A stretch of DNA of 64,000 bases, taken from NCBI RefSeq assembly GCF_012641745.1, contig NZ_WEHZ01000019.1, positions 41,270 through 105,269 of the forward strand, written 5' to 3'. The first letter of the stretch is position 1. The number at the start of each line of letters is the position of its first letter. The position numbers were made by a program, and so were the translations under genes. This stretch comes from Pseudoalteromonas peptidolytica. Its GTDB lineage: Bacteria > Pseudomonadota > Gammaproteobacteria > Enterobacterales > Alteromonadaceae. Below, piece after piece: positions 63,844 through 64,000 of the stretch. The notes beneath the pieces are model-generated. The model had not been told where the DNA came from. It did not search any database and worked only from the letters and a program-made list of their open reading frames with translations.

Positions 63844-64000
<157 letters not shown>

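Overview
The window looks like a chromosomal segment of a marine gammaproteobacterium of the order Alteromonadales, most likely Pseudoalteromonas. This is inferred from protein similarity to Escherichia/Vibrio/Shewanella homologues, the AT-leaning base composition, the murB-birA-coaX block beside the thrU-tyrU-glyT-thrT-tufB type tRNA/EF-Tu cluster, and a family of short intergenic repeats. Almost everything is core housekeeping DNA. No prophage, insertion sequence, CRISPR array or rRNA operon was seen.

Layout. 0-6.3 kb: an OmpA-family porin, aconitase B, and a two-gene unit of a 2OG-Fe oxygenase and a class V PLP enzyme. 6.3-12.4 kb: the nitrogen-control block on the minus strand (glnA, a DUF4124 gene, glnL, glnG and a small cyclic-nucleotide-binding protein). 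It has a readable sigma-54 promoter and NtrC sites. 12.9-20.6 kb: a minus-strand MacAB-like ABC export system with its own two-component system. Two near-consensus sigma-54 promoters, each with a shared upstream palindrome, indicate that the enhancer-binding regulator drives its own operon and the adaptor/ATPase genes. 20.7-32.8 kb: typA; uvrD (with a LexA box), tmcA, an orphan periplasmic binding protein and a CheW protein interrupted by a zinc-binding CZB domain; cheV; a potassium channel; an EVE protein; tesB. 33-42.8 kb: a CsgG/DUF4810/DUF799 lipoprotein operon, small oxidoreductase-type genes, cti, a thioredoxin-fold protein, dimeric dUTPase, yrfG, nudE and cysQ.

42.9-43.4 kb is a tandem array of three identical initiator tRNAs with one decayed copy between them. 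43.7-50.6 kb: a chemoreceptor, an M19 dipeptidase, a predicted outer-membrane protein, a LytS/LytTR pair, and yheU-yheT. 50.8-56.3 kb: a tiny FNR-box-preceded membrane protein, a TIGR02444 gene, yheS, yheV, slyX, a WD40 lipoprotein and an FkpA-type isomerase. 56.4-64 kb: rsd, hemE, an M1 aminopeptidase, murB-birA-coaX, four tRNAs and the start of EF-Tu (cut by the window edge).

The most interesting items beyond ordinary annotation are: the sigma-54-autoregulated ABC exporter; a candidate ~110-nt minus-strand small RNA or attenuated leader between rsd and hemE; a dispersed ~165-215 bp repeat with terminal inverted repeats and a compensated internal hairpin (three full copies and one fragment); the initiator-tRNA array with a hairpin-rich pseudo-copy; and a CheW-CZB protein encoded beside an orphan binding protein.
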